From Ptychodera flava (Eukaryota > Hemichordata > Enteropneusta > Ptychoderidae), in NCBI RefSeq assembly GCF_041260155.1, contig NC_091929.1:43716244-43780243 (forward strand): a DNA stretch of 64,000 bases, written 5' to 3'. Within the stretch, counting starts at the first letter, position 1. The number at the start of each line of letters is the position of its first letter. This document shows, piece after piece, positions 12,331 through 22,945 of this stretch. The notes below the pieces were generated by a model. It was not told the DNA's origin and made no database searches. It saw only the letters and a program-made list of their open reading frames with translations. Made by a program: the position numbers and the translations under genes.

Positions 12331-13192
12331 TTAGCTAGGAAGAGTACTTCAACGTAGTATGGTGTATTTGCTATAGTTTTACGAAAACAAATCGACAATT
12401 TTGATCCATATTGCAACTTGAAGATAGGTAACTGGCCTTATCATGTTAAACTTCCAGTTATAGAGAAACTGGGATTTTAAGTTATATCCGGGGCATAATT
12501 TGACTGTCAACAGTAGCATTTCACATACACAGAATCTAATACAGGCTCAATACAAGCTAGGGAGCATTACGACTGTAGTTGGAGGGAGAATGAAAAAATG
12601 CAGTCATACAAATAGTACAGAAATTTAAAGTTATACTTTCTTGAGTTTAGAAAGTGGTTCCTCTTAGCCTTGGCCACAAACGTTTTTGTTGTCATGACTT
12701 TTTCCCAAAAATGGGGCGACGACGCGAATGTCTTTTTTCCATCAGTCAAATTGTCAACTTTCCATACAGCTTTGCATACAGTATATCGGTGTTAAACAAT
12801 TCTTGATCATATTTAAAAGAATTTTCCTAATTAACTGCAGTTGAACTGTGACACGCCATGAAAACAGAGCAGACGTCAATGTAATATTACCCCATTATAC
12901 GGGTCTCCAATATTTTCCCTTGATCCTTTGTATGTTTAGTGTTCTAACCTATAGTGTCGCATGGAACTCTGGTTTGTATCAAGAATGATAGGGGCGCAGG
13001 TAAGCTACAGAGCAATCCGGCGGCGTACTGACTTTTTCGAGTTCGCATACGCTTATACAAAAGGTTGGATAAAAAAGATTGACGCGGGGGTCAAGAGAAT
13101 AAAAATATAGCAGTAATTAGTCTGTGTCGCCTCTCGCTGCAAGATAAAGGTAAACATTTAAAAAGGTAACAAAACTAGTCTGCAATACTCAC

Positions 13193-13275
13193 CGTGTATA
13201 CTCACAATATTCACAGTTCTGACCAAACCGGGATTGCGCTGTCAGATGGATCATTCTGGTCCCTTTTATTGATAT
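13193..13275 (-). promoter_or_regulatory. lecA promoter and non-coding exon 1
   Basis: Minus strand: a TATA-like AATAAAAGGG (13270-13261) is followed by a short exon that ends at a GTGAGT donor after 13193. The sequence CCCCTGGAAGTGATAT just upstream of the TATA-like box is shared with lecC and contains an ETS-type GGAAGT core. The start site is inferred at about 13235. Confidence 0.6.
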
Positions 13276-14440
13276 CACTTCCAGGGGTTGAGACATTACA
13301 AATCAAAGTAACGGACTTTTCATTTCAACCGGCACCAGACAAAATCCATGCGAATTAGGAGAGCCACCCCCCTAATCCGCGATGCATAGAGATAGCGGGA
13401 ATCTTTGATGTATTATATTCTATCGCTTTTTGACAGCTATTTTTATTCCAAGTGAATTTTGATATGTTGACGAAAGTTACTTTTGTTGAAATCATAAGGC
13501 TTATAACCAATCTGCCATGCCAGACAAATCTAGGCTCTGCGGCTTCAGCAAATTTTCCAGTCTACTACGTGTTCAGATTTAGCAAACAAGTAAATAATTT
13601 TATATTAAAATATACTGAAAAGGTATCACAAATATTTGTATTATATACGACAAGTACACTGAAGCTTTACTTTCCATTCGCCGTCTGTTATTTCTTTTTT
13701 TCTGTTTGTAAACTACCCGTTCTTGTTGTAATCAAAGCTATCATCTTGAAATGTACAGTGTTCATCTTATGGGAAAATAAATATCCAATATCACTGCTGC
13801 TGATTCAATGTTAATTCAGACTATAACTGCTTTGTCAACAATACCATCATATACCTTCCAAAATATGTCGTGTTTACAAAGCAAAGACATTGTATCTCAG
13901 CATAATTCACTAAAGGAAAATTGAAGATGTGTGATCTTTTGCAGAAAAAGTGATAAAAATATTATCAAAATACACAGTTCTCACTTCGAGTTATTCTGCA
14001 CATCTACAGTGCATGTAAAGTTGTTTTGCGGCAGAAATGCTCGGGATCAGACCGATATGAAATCTCTTCTTTCAAATCTGCTAATGTGTAGACTGGACGA
14101 AGATTTACAGTCGAGAACGAATTAATCCGAAGAAAACAGATGGCATGTTTTGATTACAGTATCAGAATCTAACATGGAATTAAAATCGCTATGTGATAGA
14201 AAGAATGATGTACTGTCTGTTTGTCATGCATACAATTAAAGTAATAACACACGGATTTTAACTCGAAAAACCTGTCATCATTGCCATTACCCATTTATAA
14301 TTATTTCTGCGTAGTATTTCATATCACTCACATAACAAATATTTTCAGTAAAGTAACATATTGCCGAACATTAAAATTCTGAAACCGTAATTTGTTGAGG
14401 CAATTTTGTTAAGTTCATCGTACGAGAGAGGGAGTTCATC
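13276..14440. other. 5' flank of lecA, duplicated upstream of lecC
   Basis: No gene is seen. The stretch matches the lecC flank from about 48054. The bases around 13821-13823 (CTA) are the empty target site of the element inserted at 48601-49536. Confidence 0.65.
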
Positions 14441-14457
14441 GTACGAGAGAGAGAGAG

Positions 14458-14533
<76 letters not shown>
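14441..14533. repeat. (GA)n microsatellite
   Basis: About 45 GA units with one break at 14461. A GA array sits at the corresponding place upstream of lecC (50097-50204). The serine/leucine and arginine/glutamate ORFs over it are artefacts. Confidence 0.95.
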
Positions 14534-14536
<3 letters not shown>

Positions 14537-15599
14537 TGTTTCTCTGCAGATACAAAATTCTAGGTGTAGATATTCAGAGTTGTACACTTTTGGTTCTTTT
14601 TTGTTCATTTAGAAATGAACAGCGTGATATGGAGAACGCTTTCCTTTTATGCGCATGTTACGCCAATAACTTGTTCTTTCTCTTCACTTTAGTGAGACTG
14701 TATTTATTTAAATTCAATCTAGTCCGCGGGCTGAAGGGGCCCACCGCTCACCGCCATACACCCACTACACAGGCATTTTTTGTCCTTTAGAATCAGTTCA
14801 AGAAAAAAAATGTCAACATTTGATAACTTTGTATGTGCTACCACTCTCGGCAGGTTTTTGATAAGCATGTACTACGAAAAACGGCGAAAAATGGGTAGAG
14901 GATAGGGGTAACTCTATGCTCTCTAGCATGAAAAAAACATAAAACTTACACTTTTGGAAAGCTCAGACAAATGGCAATTTAGCAGAATAAATTTGTGTAC
15001 ATTTGTGTGCTTCATTCAATTCAAATTACTTTATTGTCCATTAATGAAACACGCATGCGCACAAATGGAAAATTTTCTTTAGGCACCACAAAGCTCCTGA
15101 CTTACAATAAAAAAAAAAATTGCACACATATACACAATCTTGGGGAAAAATCGATAAATTACGTATAAAATTCCGAGTTTAAAACTGCCACAGCTGAAGG
15201 TATAAAAGACTAGTAATGATTTTTAGACAATTTTGATTTTTTTAACCAAATACCGTGTAACAGTTGTGATTTTCTGTAACAGTTTTTTGTATTCAGGCTA
15301 TTTCTTCCTGCATAAAACAGGAAAATAAGTGTTAACATTAGATATTTAACAATACACTTCTTCTCTGAAGTCAATTTTTAGTTTGCGTGTATCATATGGG
15401 ATACGCCAAAACTAGGGGTGAGGGTACAACATTCTTTCCTTGATGAAGTAAACTTGCTTGAAATGCTATATACCTTATGGTTTTAGACAGCTTAGATACT
15501 GGTCTTTCTAAAATATTCTCCGAAATAAGAATTTTTTCAATCATATTTTTAATACAAGTATTGATTGTTGGTCTCATCTTTACAGTCTTCCTTACAAGG

Positions 15600-16130
15600 T
15601 TACAATCGATACCAAACTTCAGGAATTCCAGTTTAAACTTCTACATAACATTTTACCTACCAATAGTGTTCTGTTTAAAATGGCACCAGCAAGGACTCCT
15701 TCAAATAAATGTAGTTTTTGTAAAAAGGAAGTTGAAACATTATTACGTATTTTGTATAATTGTGAATTTACAATGACGTTTTGGGAGGTCTTTCTCATAT
15801 TATATTTTAGTAAAGTTGTTCTTAATGTTTTTCCTAGTGCAAGACAAATAGTAATTGGAGATAAGAACCTCTGCACATTGGTAATTTTCTTAATTTTGAT
15901 CGCTTAACGTCATATTTATGTTGCAAAGCTTGAAAATTAGAAACCAAATCATTTAATTTTCAAAAGATTACTAAAACAGATACAGAAAGTAGAATATTGT
16001 ATAGCATTCGAAAAGAACAAATTGACTTTACGCAACAAGAAATGGGGTGGTATTCTAAAAAAAAATTATTCCTAGAACCACAATACAGTGAATTTATTAC
16101 ATGTAGTTGGAAAATCTTATTTTACCGTGA
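15600..16130 (+). mobile_element. LINE (L1-like) 3' ORF remnant
   Basis: The translation shows the C-terminal region of an L1-type reverse-transcriptase polyprotein. KLQEFQFKLLHNILPTNSVL leads to the knuckle CSFCKKEVETL and LYNCEFTMTFWEVF, then LLKQIQKVEYCIAFEKNK. Several stops and frame changes break it. No target duplication was identified. The homology is from memory of the conserved ending of these ORFs. Confidence 0.62.
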
Positions 16131-16529
16131 TTCTATACCGTGATCAATATACATATCAGTTGGTCACGATTTTTTAGGGTAACTAACGCATAATATTCCT
16201 AAATAACATTGGATCAGTTGAGAGGAATCGATTGAGAGAAAAAGGAAAATACTATAAGGCAAAGATGTAAGAGAAAGCAGACTTATGTCATATATTTTCA
16301 TAATTCATTCCACAAAGGCTTCCACAACCTATAGGGTTATCTCAAAGGATGAAAGTCTCTGGTGATCTCATACCAAAATAATTCACTGGAAAGCATGGCA
16401 ACCATCGTAACTGTTACCAAAGGTTTATGATAAACTTGAAACATTAGACGACTAGTAGTCAACAATAGTCAGAAGCCAGTACATCATGCACAACTCGGTC
16501 ATTAACCCCTGGATAGGACAGGACGGGGT

Positions 16530-17440
16530 TATTTTTAAAGCTCACTGCATCTTTTGTAACAAAGAAGGTCGTTGAAAAGTAAAAACTAAAGATTCATGGA
16601 CAACAGAAAAAAATTGAAAGTTTGAGCATGGTGGCATGAGGAATTTTCTTGACTTTGCAGAACAGAAAAAGGATGAAATTCTTCTCACTAGAATCAAGGG
16701 GGTTTGATTTGTTTGCAAGTGAGGCACAATATCACAAACATTGTCGTGCACAGTACATACAGTGTAGGAGCTCAGGTTGAGCAGAAATTGAAAAGTAGTG
16801 GGACCTTCAAAAGGCCCACAAGGTAAGATTTTCAAAAATATGTCGTGTTGATAGTGATATAATACAGCTTAGTGGTCTTATGCATATTTAAGTGTCCTCC
16901 CTGCTGAACACAAGTTTTTTTCGAAATCTGACTACAAACGGGAGAACTTTAAAACTCAGCTAGAGAATGATGAAATATATGGTCCAAACTTGTCATTCAG
17001 TAAACTTGACGACAAAGACACATTTCGTTCCTATCTTGTATACAGCTCTTCAATTTGTATAGAGTCAGCTGTAAGTTTTGTTATGAATTGGGCACAGTTG
17101 ACACCATGAAATTATTTGCAATTTATCTCAGACAGATAATACTTGCTGCATTTTCAAGATCGAGTAATTTGCAATGACCTCCAAGAACATTGTCTTAAAA
17201 GTGATGAAGATGTGGTGGAAGCACCACGTCAGAAATTTTTGACGTATATCTTGGCGTGAAAAGATAGTGGAACGACACCTATGGTGAAGAAAATGGTATA
17301 TTCAGTAGGTCAGGATATCTGCAATGCAGTGACCAATGGTCAGAAAGCGAAAAATCCAAATTATCCTTCATTTTGCCACTCTGAAATTGATTTATTTGAC
17401 CATTTGATCGATGGACTTTCAGGTATTGTACTTTTTACTT
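16530..17440 (+). pseudogene. Transposon-like gene fragment, plus arm
   Basis: Broken coding sequence with a zinc-binding-like start (CIFCNKEG, then EAQYHKHCRAQY), a DLQKAH segment, and YSVGQDICNAVTNGQK near 17300. These words match a family of large repetitive proteins of unknown function found in many invertebrate genomes. Multiple stops show it is dead. An opposed, homologous copy lies at 17640-18240. Confidence 0.5.
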
Positions 17441-17515
17441 TTGTGTGAAGATGTCAGCATGCGCACAAATGTTTCTTGCAGGGTCCTTGTCATGGCTGTC
17501 TGGAATTCATGGGAG

Positions 17516-17595
17516 ACAGAGTAGATATCTGACTGAAAGATTCAGTCGCGTGCGGGCGCACGCGACTGAATCTTTCAGACAGAGTAGATATCTGA
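17516..17595. repeat. 46-bp perfect palindrome between 17-bp direct repeats
   Basis: The element at 17533-17578 has two 22-base arms (CTGAAAGATTCAGTCGCG and on) around a GG centre. It is flanked by identical 17-bp copies ACAGAGTAGATATCTGA at 17516-17532 and 17579-17595. The pattern is that of a tiny foldback element with a target duplication. Confidence 0.9.
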
Positions 17596-17639
17596 TTGTC
17601 CAAACTTCTTTATAAGTGTAATCAGCTCAGAACTCATAA

Positions 17640-18240
17640 ACATGTGACAAAATGTCATGCAGAAAGAATATCTCCAGGGAGTTTCCACAGACCATTTGTC
17701 ACTACCCCAACGATATCCTGACCTATCAAATAGACCGTTCTTTTCATCGTTGGTGTCATTTCAAATTCTTTTCCCTTTAACATAGAAGTCAGGAATTTCT
17801 GAAAATCAACACTTCCAAGATACTGTGCGCTTGGGGGCTACTGCAAAGTACTGGGATCTTAAAAATACATCAACCATTGTCTTTCTGAGATACCTTGCAA
17901 CATCTTTTGTAGTGTCAACTGCGCCAAATTCACAAGACTTTACTACTGACTCCAGATTAATTTTACTGTGCCTTTGTCATCGCGTTTACTGAATGACAAA
18001 TGTGGAACATACACTTCATCATTCTCCAAATTTTCTCCTTTGAAATCGGGATTTGGAAAATTTGAGTTTAGCAGCTTGGACACATAAATATGCATTAGAT
18101 CACTAAGCTTTATTTTGTCATATATTATATCACTATCAATATGACATACTTTTGAAAATGTTTCCCTGTGGGCCTTTTGAAGATCCTTCTGCCCAAGAGG
18201 TAGTGCATCCAAAAATATTCAATGTTGCCATCTTTTTGTT
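17640..18240 (-). pseudogene. Transposon-like gene fragment, minus arm
   Basis: Read on the minus strand it repeats the plus arm's order: DLQKAHRETFSKVCHIDSDI, LSDLMHIYVSKLLN, LSFSKRDDKGT, then QDIVGVVTNGLWK. It diverges from the plus arm by substitutions and indels. The longest open piece (18212-17943) is 89 codons and lacks the rest of the protein. Confidence 0.5.
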
Positions 18241-18339
18241 CTTGTTCAGCAGATCCTAAAGAATAAACAAATACCCATGTAGTAGGTTGGTGGGGAGGGG
18301 GCGCATGATGGACCCCTCCGGCCCGAGGACTAAAAGTAG

Positions 18340-20230
18340 TATGATATTTCCAAAGACAATGATTTCGTATCATTAACAACGGTATTGCAAGAAAATATGC
18401 CGTATTGAATATGCAATCAATGAACATTATAGCAATTTACTCGACTTACTCACAACGTATAGATTTGATATAAAGCTAGAGAGAGTCATGAATTTAGGCA
18501 AAAAGAAGATACAAAATCTCAGATGTTCTATCGGGACATTCTGAGCGAATGTGTTATGACAAATTATAGACAGAACAAAATGCGTTGCGATACTTCCCTT
18601 GTGCTACTAATTGATTCAAAATATAGAGAAGGAAGGGTTATAGCCATATCATCTTGTAATTTTCATATTAGCAGTCTCTAATATAACCCCGCAGTCATGT
18701 GCAAATCTGACATTATTTTAAAACCAGTGAGCCACACTTTATAATTTGTAAGAACCTTTTCATAACGAGGCTAAATTATCATAAGGCGAGATCAGTCGCT
18801 TTGCTGGCAGCCTCTTGTCCGGATTCTTCGGTCATTCTTGGCAGGCTGCCAGTAAAAGCAAGGAATCTGGCTCATGCCGACATTTTTTTACTCAGTGCAA
18901 TACCAATCATTGCTGTCTATCCACGTTTCTGCTTACCTGTTTAGATTATTACTGCGACGGGGCGGGGTCTTTTCCGATAAAGTGAATTTTAAAGTAATTT
19001 CAGGCTGGGATTTACCTCTAGAGGCCTCTGCAACTTAAACTTTCTGTCAGTGAAATAGCCGTGTTAATAGATAATAGAATGTTCGATTCTAATCAAATAC
19101 TTTTATTGTCCACCTAGAAATTTGCCTTCAAGCTCATCAAATACAGATTAAATAGAACAAATGGTAAGAGCATTTTATAAAGTGGGGCGCTATTATTCAG
19201 TGAAAAGGTTAAACACACACACACACACATGTAAATAGTAACATTGATACAAAACTTGAAAAACTTGTAAACAGAAGCTACTTAAAAACTACTAGACGTT
19301 TGTGACAACGACATCGAGTTTGAGTTTATAATTGAACCTGCTGATGGAAGAAATGACTTTTTAAAGATAATTTTCTTTGCACAAGGGACCCTATAACGTC
19401 TCCCTGACAGTACACTCCTTGTAATTTTAAAATTTGTCAAATTGGGAGCAAATACTTCTTGTAACTTTGATGAATTGCGGAGAATATTAATATGTGGTTG
19501 ATATTGTTGCTCTCCATTGTCTCAAATGAAACAGAAAGGGATCAAATTACTTGCTATAGCTGCATATATATATGAACTGACTAAACATCTGCTAGTTCAG
19601 CAGGCGCTTCTATACTCCTCGTATTTGTGGGCCTGATTAACTTGTACATCTCTTAGGTCGTCGTGCTCTAGATTCAAAGCTTCCCCAAGTCTGTAATTGC
19701 TTATCATGTTTGTATGTTTTGAACAACTACTTTTTCACTCGTTCAAAGGTATGATGAATGCAACAGTGCCCTCTACTTTCGTAGCTTGCAGTGGCCGCTG
19801 GAGGGCTACATCTCTCACGGCCCTCTTTTACCGGGCCATAGTGGATACCACGTGGTCAGGCGTGCACAGTCACGTGCATAACGTGTGTCAGGTAAATATA
19901 TACTATGTTGATACCAAGTGACAATGACGTCATCATGTATCCAAGATTTCGGGGCGAGATATCGTAGAATACACTCTGTATGATGTCCCTTTCTTCCTCT
20001 GTCGTCATCGTCATCATCGTCATAAGAAAAAAAATTGTTGCACGAACTCTGTTTGAAAACCATGGTGACATAACAATACCGAAGAGAAGATGGTATTCAC
20101 CCCTTTTATAATTATCACCTTTATATCTATACAACCATGCGTGGCGACAGGTATATGAGAGATGATGGGGGCGACTCCAACAGCTTGAAGGATGAATTTA
20201 CAATGATAATAATACACTCGACTTGATTTG
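18340..20230. repeat. Duplicated block X, copy 1
   Basis: Landmarks shared with 38680-41110 and 50390-51760 include AACGAGGC, CTCGTGCCGACATT-like sequence, ATGATGAATGCAACAGTGCC, GGAGGGCTACAT and CAATGACGTCATCATGTAT (with a palindromic TGACGTCA). The open frames over it are not conserved between copies, so I read it as non-coding. Confidence 0.75.
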
Positions 20231-21836
20231 ATGTGATTGATTTCAGTGTTTTGGCCTATGTATTTTATCCATGCAGGGTTTTAGACAAGTCTTGCCATTT
20301 TAACGCTAAGTAACGCCCATTTTAGTATTGTCTTGTTCGAAAGATTTACTAATTTAAATGGTTAGACGTATTCTTAATTATGTTTCTTGGAGCTCAAATA
20401 TGCTTTTACTACATTATATAGTTGAGGTGACTCTGTTTGTTTTGGAAAGAAGTACCATATGCTAGAAAAAGCTTTGTCGCGATGTGATAATTTTCCTGCA
20501 AGAGAGTATAATGAGAACGAGGTTGAACTATGGTATGTTGTCTACAGCTCAATGTCCAACCAGACCCATGCGATAACTCATCGCTAAATTGCACAGCTTG
20601 TCTTCAGCGGAAATGAGTAGTTTTGAATGAAATTGCGCGAAACCTTTGGTCGAGATTTTTACACGCCTATAAACATCACCCGACGTACACTTGCAACGCT
20701 GCCTCCATGGAAATATCATAAGGCGTTGACCGTTCGGAACTTGAAAAATTCGTTTAATCCATTAAGCGTTTCGGGATTAACATATTGACAATGCGCAATC
20801 GAGGTAACGCTTAGGCAAGAGAAAGCGGTAGCATGTTTAAATTGTCAAAGTTTTGGGTTAAATTGCAACATTTAGCGATCGTTTGTAATAAATGCATGTG
20901 ACTCCATGATCTATCGGCAGAAACGTTTTTCTTATCAGCCAAGCATGTTAAAATTCCAAGCTATTTTGAAATTCACTGTAAGTTTACATAGTCATGTTTG
21001 TATAAAAATCGAAGTTACACTTCCTTTCATATAGTTAACATCGGAAGGGTATCCACGACTTTCAATTTCAAGTCCTTATATCTTGTGAACAATTGTCATT
21101 CGCAGATGCCACATGCTATGAGATGATTCCTGATTTTTAAATCTTGATTATTGGAGAGAGTGTTTGAAAGTTACTTTCAGAAAAAAATGACCAAATGTTT
21201 ATAATAATTTATTATTATACTCAGTTCCGAGCCACGCATTCCCTTATAACTGACATCAATAGCAACAGATTAACATAAGCACAATGATAGATAACGATAT
21301 GTGTAGTCATGATAATAGAATATACTACATTCCGACTTTATTTAATCACGTTCGTGTATAGTTAACATGCAAGAAATGCTAAGTGAGTCCTGGAGAGAAT
21401 GTTTGTTATCCAGCTCCTGGAAAGAGTTGTCTTATTGAGGTTTCTTCAACGGTGACGGTGAAGACACAGGGGATCTATAAACGATACATCAGTAAGAACT
21501 ATCAAGATATTTAACACGTTTGGAACTAATTTGGGATAATTGGATGGTGAAGTGATGTCGGTTTAATCTGCAAATGTTAGCTCATCTGCCCTGGTGTAAT
21601 GAACCCTGAACAATTTCGTACATAATATTGAACACTATTACGAACGTTTTGGATGGAAATATATACAACTGCGATAGAGATATATGGTTATGACACATTG
21701 CCTTGGAAGATGTTGAAAATTCGGTAAAGCACAATAATGTATATGTATGCAAATACGATTATATCTTAAGTGTTAACATCTAAGCAGCAATAACTGAAAT
21801 GATGTATAAAACTCGCAAAAATTACACGTGCTGTAG
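20231..21836. other. Region 3' of lecB
   Basis: No gene is supported. On the minus strand a TTTATAG acceptor at about 21480 precedes a short open tail (SPVSSPSPLKKPQ, stop). It could be a terminal exon if entered in phase 2, but no partner exon was found. A fragment TTGGAACTAATTTGGGATAA near 21520 belongs to the inverted-repeat family seen at 54542. Confidence 0.35.
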
Positions 21837-22253
21837 GTATGTACATACATACATACATACATACATACATACATACATACATACATACATACATACATAC
21901 ATACATACATACATACATACATACATACATACATACATACATACATACATACATACATACATACATACATACATACATACATACATACATACATACATAC
22001 ATACATACATACATACATGCATGCATGCATGCATGCATGCATTCATGCATGCATGCATGCATGCATGCATGCATTCATGCATGCATGCATGCATGCATGC
22101 ATGCATGCATACATACATACATACATACATACATACATACATACATACATACATACATACATACATACATACATACATCCATCCATCCATCCATCCATCC
22201 ATACATACATACATACATACATACATACATACGTACGTACGTACGTACGTACG

Positions 22254-22325
<72 letters not shown>

Positions 22326-22326
22326 G

Positions 22327-22366
<40 letters not shown>

Positions 22367-22720
22367 TACGTACGTACGTACGTACGTACGTACGTACGTA
22401 CGTACGTACGTACGTACATACGTACATACATACATACATACATACATACATACATACATACATACATACATACATACATACATACATGTATGTATGTATG
22501 TATGTATGTATGTATGTATGTATGTATGTATGTATGTATGTATGTATGTATGTATGTATGTATGTATGTATGTATGTATGTATGTATGTATGTATGTATG
22601 TATGTATGTATGTATGTATGTATGTATGTAGGTATGTATGTAGGTATGTATGTAGGTATGTACGTAAGGATGTGTGTATGTATGGATGGATGTATGGATG
22701 GATGGGATGGATGGATGGAT
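21837..22720. repeat. Composite tetranucleotide array with strand switch
   Basis: Successive blocks are CATA, CATG, CATA, CATC, CATA, CGTA, CGTG, CGTA and CATA. At about 22486 the array flips to TGTA/TATG, the complement of CATA, and ends in GGTA and GATG units. The CATA/TGTA junction forms an inverted repeat of at least 60 bases per arm. ORFs of up to 329 codons here are artefacts of stop-free repeats. Confidence 0.95.
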
Positions 22721-22865
22721 GGTTCGAAGTCCATAAAAAAGGGGAAAAAGAAAAAAGCAGACCGGGAAAGTAACACTCGGAATGCTTGTGCTATGATTAG
22801 GAAACTGGATTATCTGGAGAAAGCTTGAAGAAGAGTGATTAATTTCCTACATGTGCAACACTAAC

Positions 22866-22945
22866 CTGGAATTTCACAGATGAAGCCCTTTGGTTGGCTG
22901 TCGCAGTATTCGTCGCTCCACTTACCATTGTCGCCGCGTTTGTAC
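22866..22945 (-). CDS. lecB exon completing the lectin domain
   Basis: An 80-nt exon entering in phase 2 after CCTAATAG. It encodes YKRGDNGKWSDEYCD and PKGFICEIP. It contains the third and fourth conserved cysteines and a WSD in place of the usual WND. Same length as in lecC and lecD. Confidence 0.87.

Larger units (their letters stand above)
8114..13275 (-). pseudogene. lecA: C-type lectin gene, probably broken
   Basis: Exons on the minus strand: non-coding exon 1 ending at 13193; exon 2 at 10164-10099 (start codon 10152-10150, MLLIVLLVAFVVNVAYGQ, a signal peptide); micro-exon 9041-9029 (YQHN plus one base); lectin-domain exon 8514-8114. The domain shows FYCQQP, WIGLED, the EPN mannose-type motif in APGEPNNN, and QDCVQLW. 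Compared with lecC, the lectin exon is 401 rather than 400 nt. The A-run after NNNT has ten bases instead of six, which gives a TAA right after the lysines, while QDCVQLW continues in the next frame. The 80-nt exon that should complete the fold is absent from the 8 kb downstream. I infer a pseudogene. A sequencing error in the homopolymer could explain the frameshift but not the missing exon. Confidence 0.78.
14710..18340. other. 3.6-kb insertion-rich segment absent upstream of lecC
   Basis: The lecC flank passes directly from the GTGAGTCCGTATTTA-like sequence (about 50345) to the block X start (about 50385), whereas here about 3.6 kb intervenes. It is made of a LINE remnant, two opposed copies of a transposon-like gene and a small palindrome, listed separately. 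The part 14710-15600 holds no recognisable gene. Confidence 0.6.

Noticed and set aside
19697..19921. Small conserved protein in block X
   Set aside because: The three copies differ by frame-changing indels, so coding is not maintained.
21766..22828. ORFs up to 329 codons on both strands
   Set aside because: Same cause: the composite tetranucleotide array is open in all registers.
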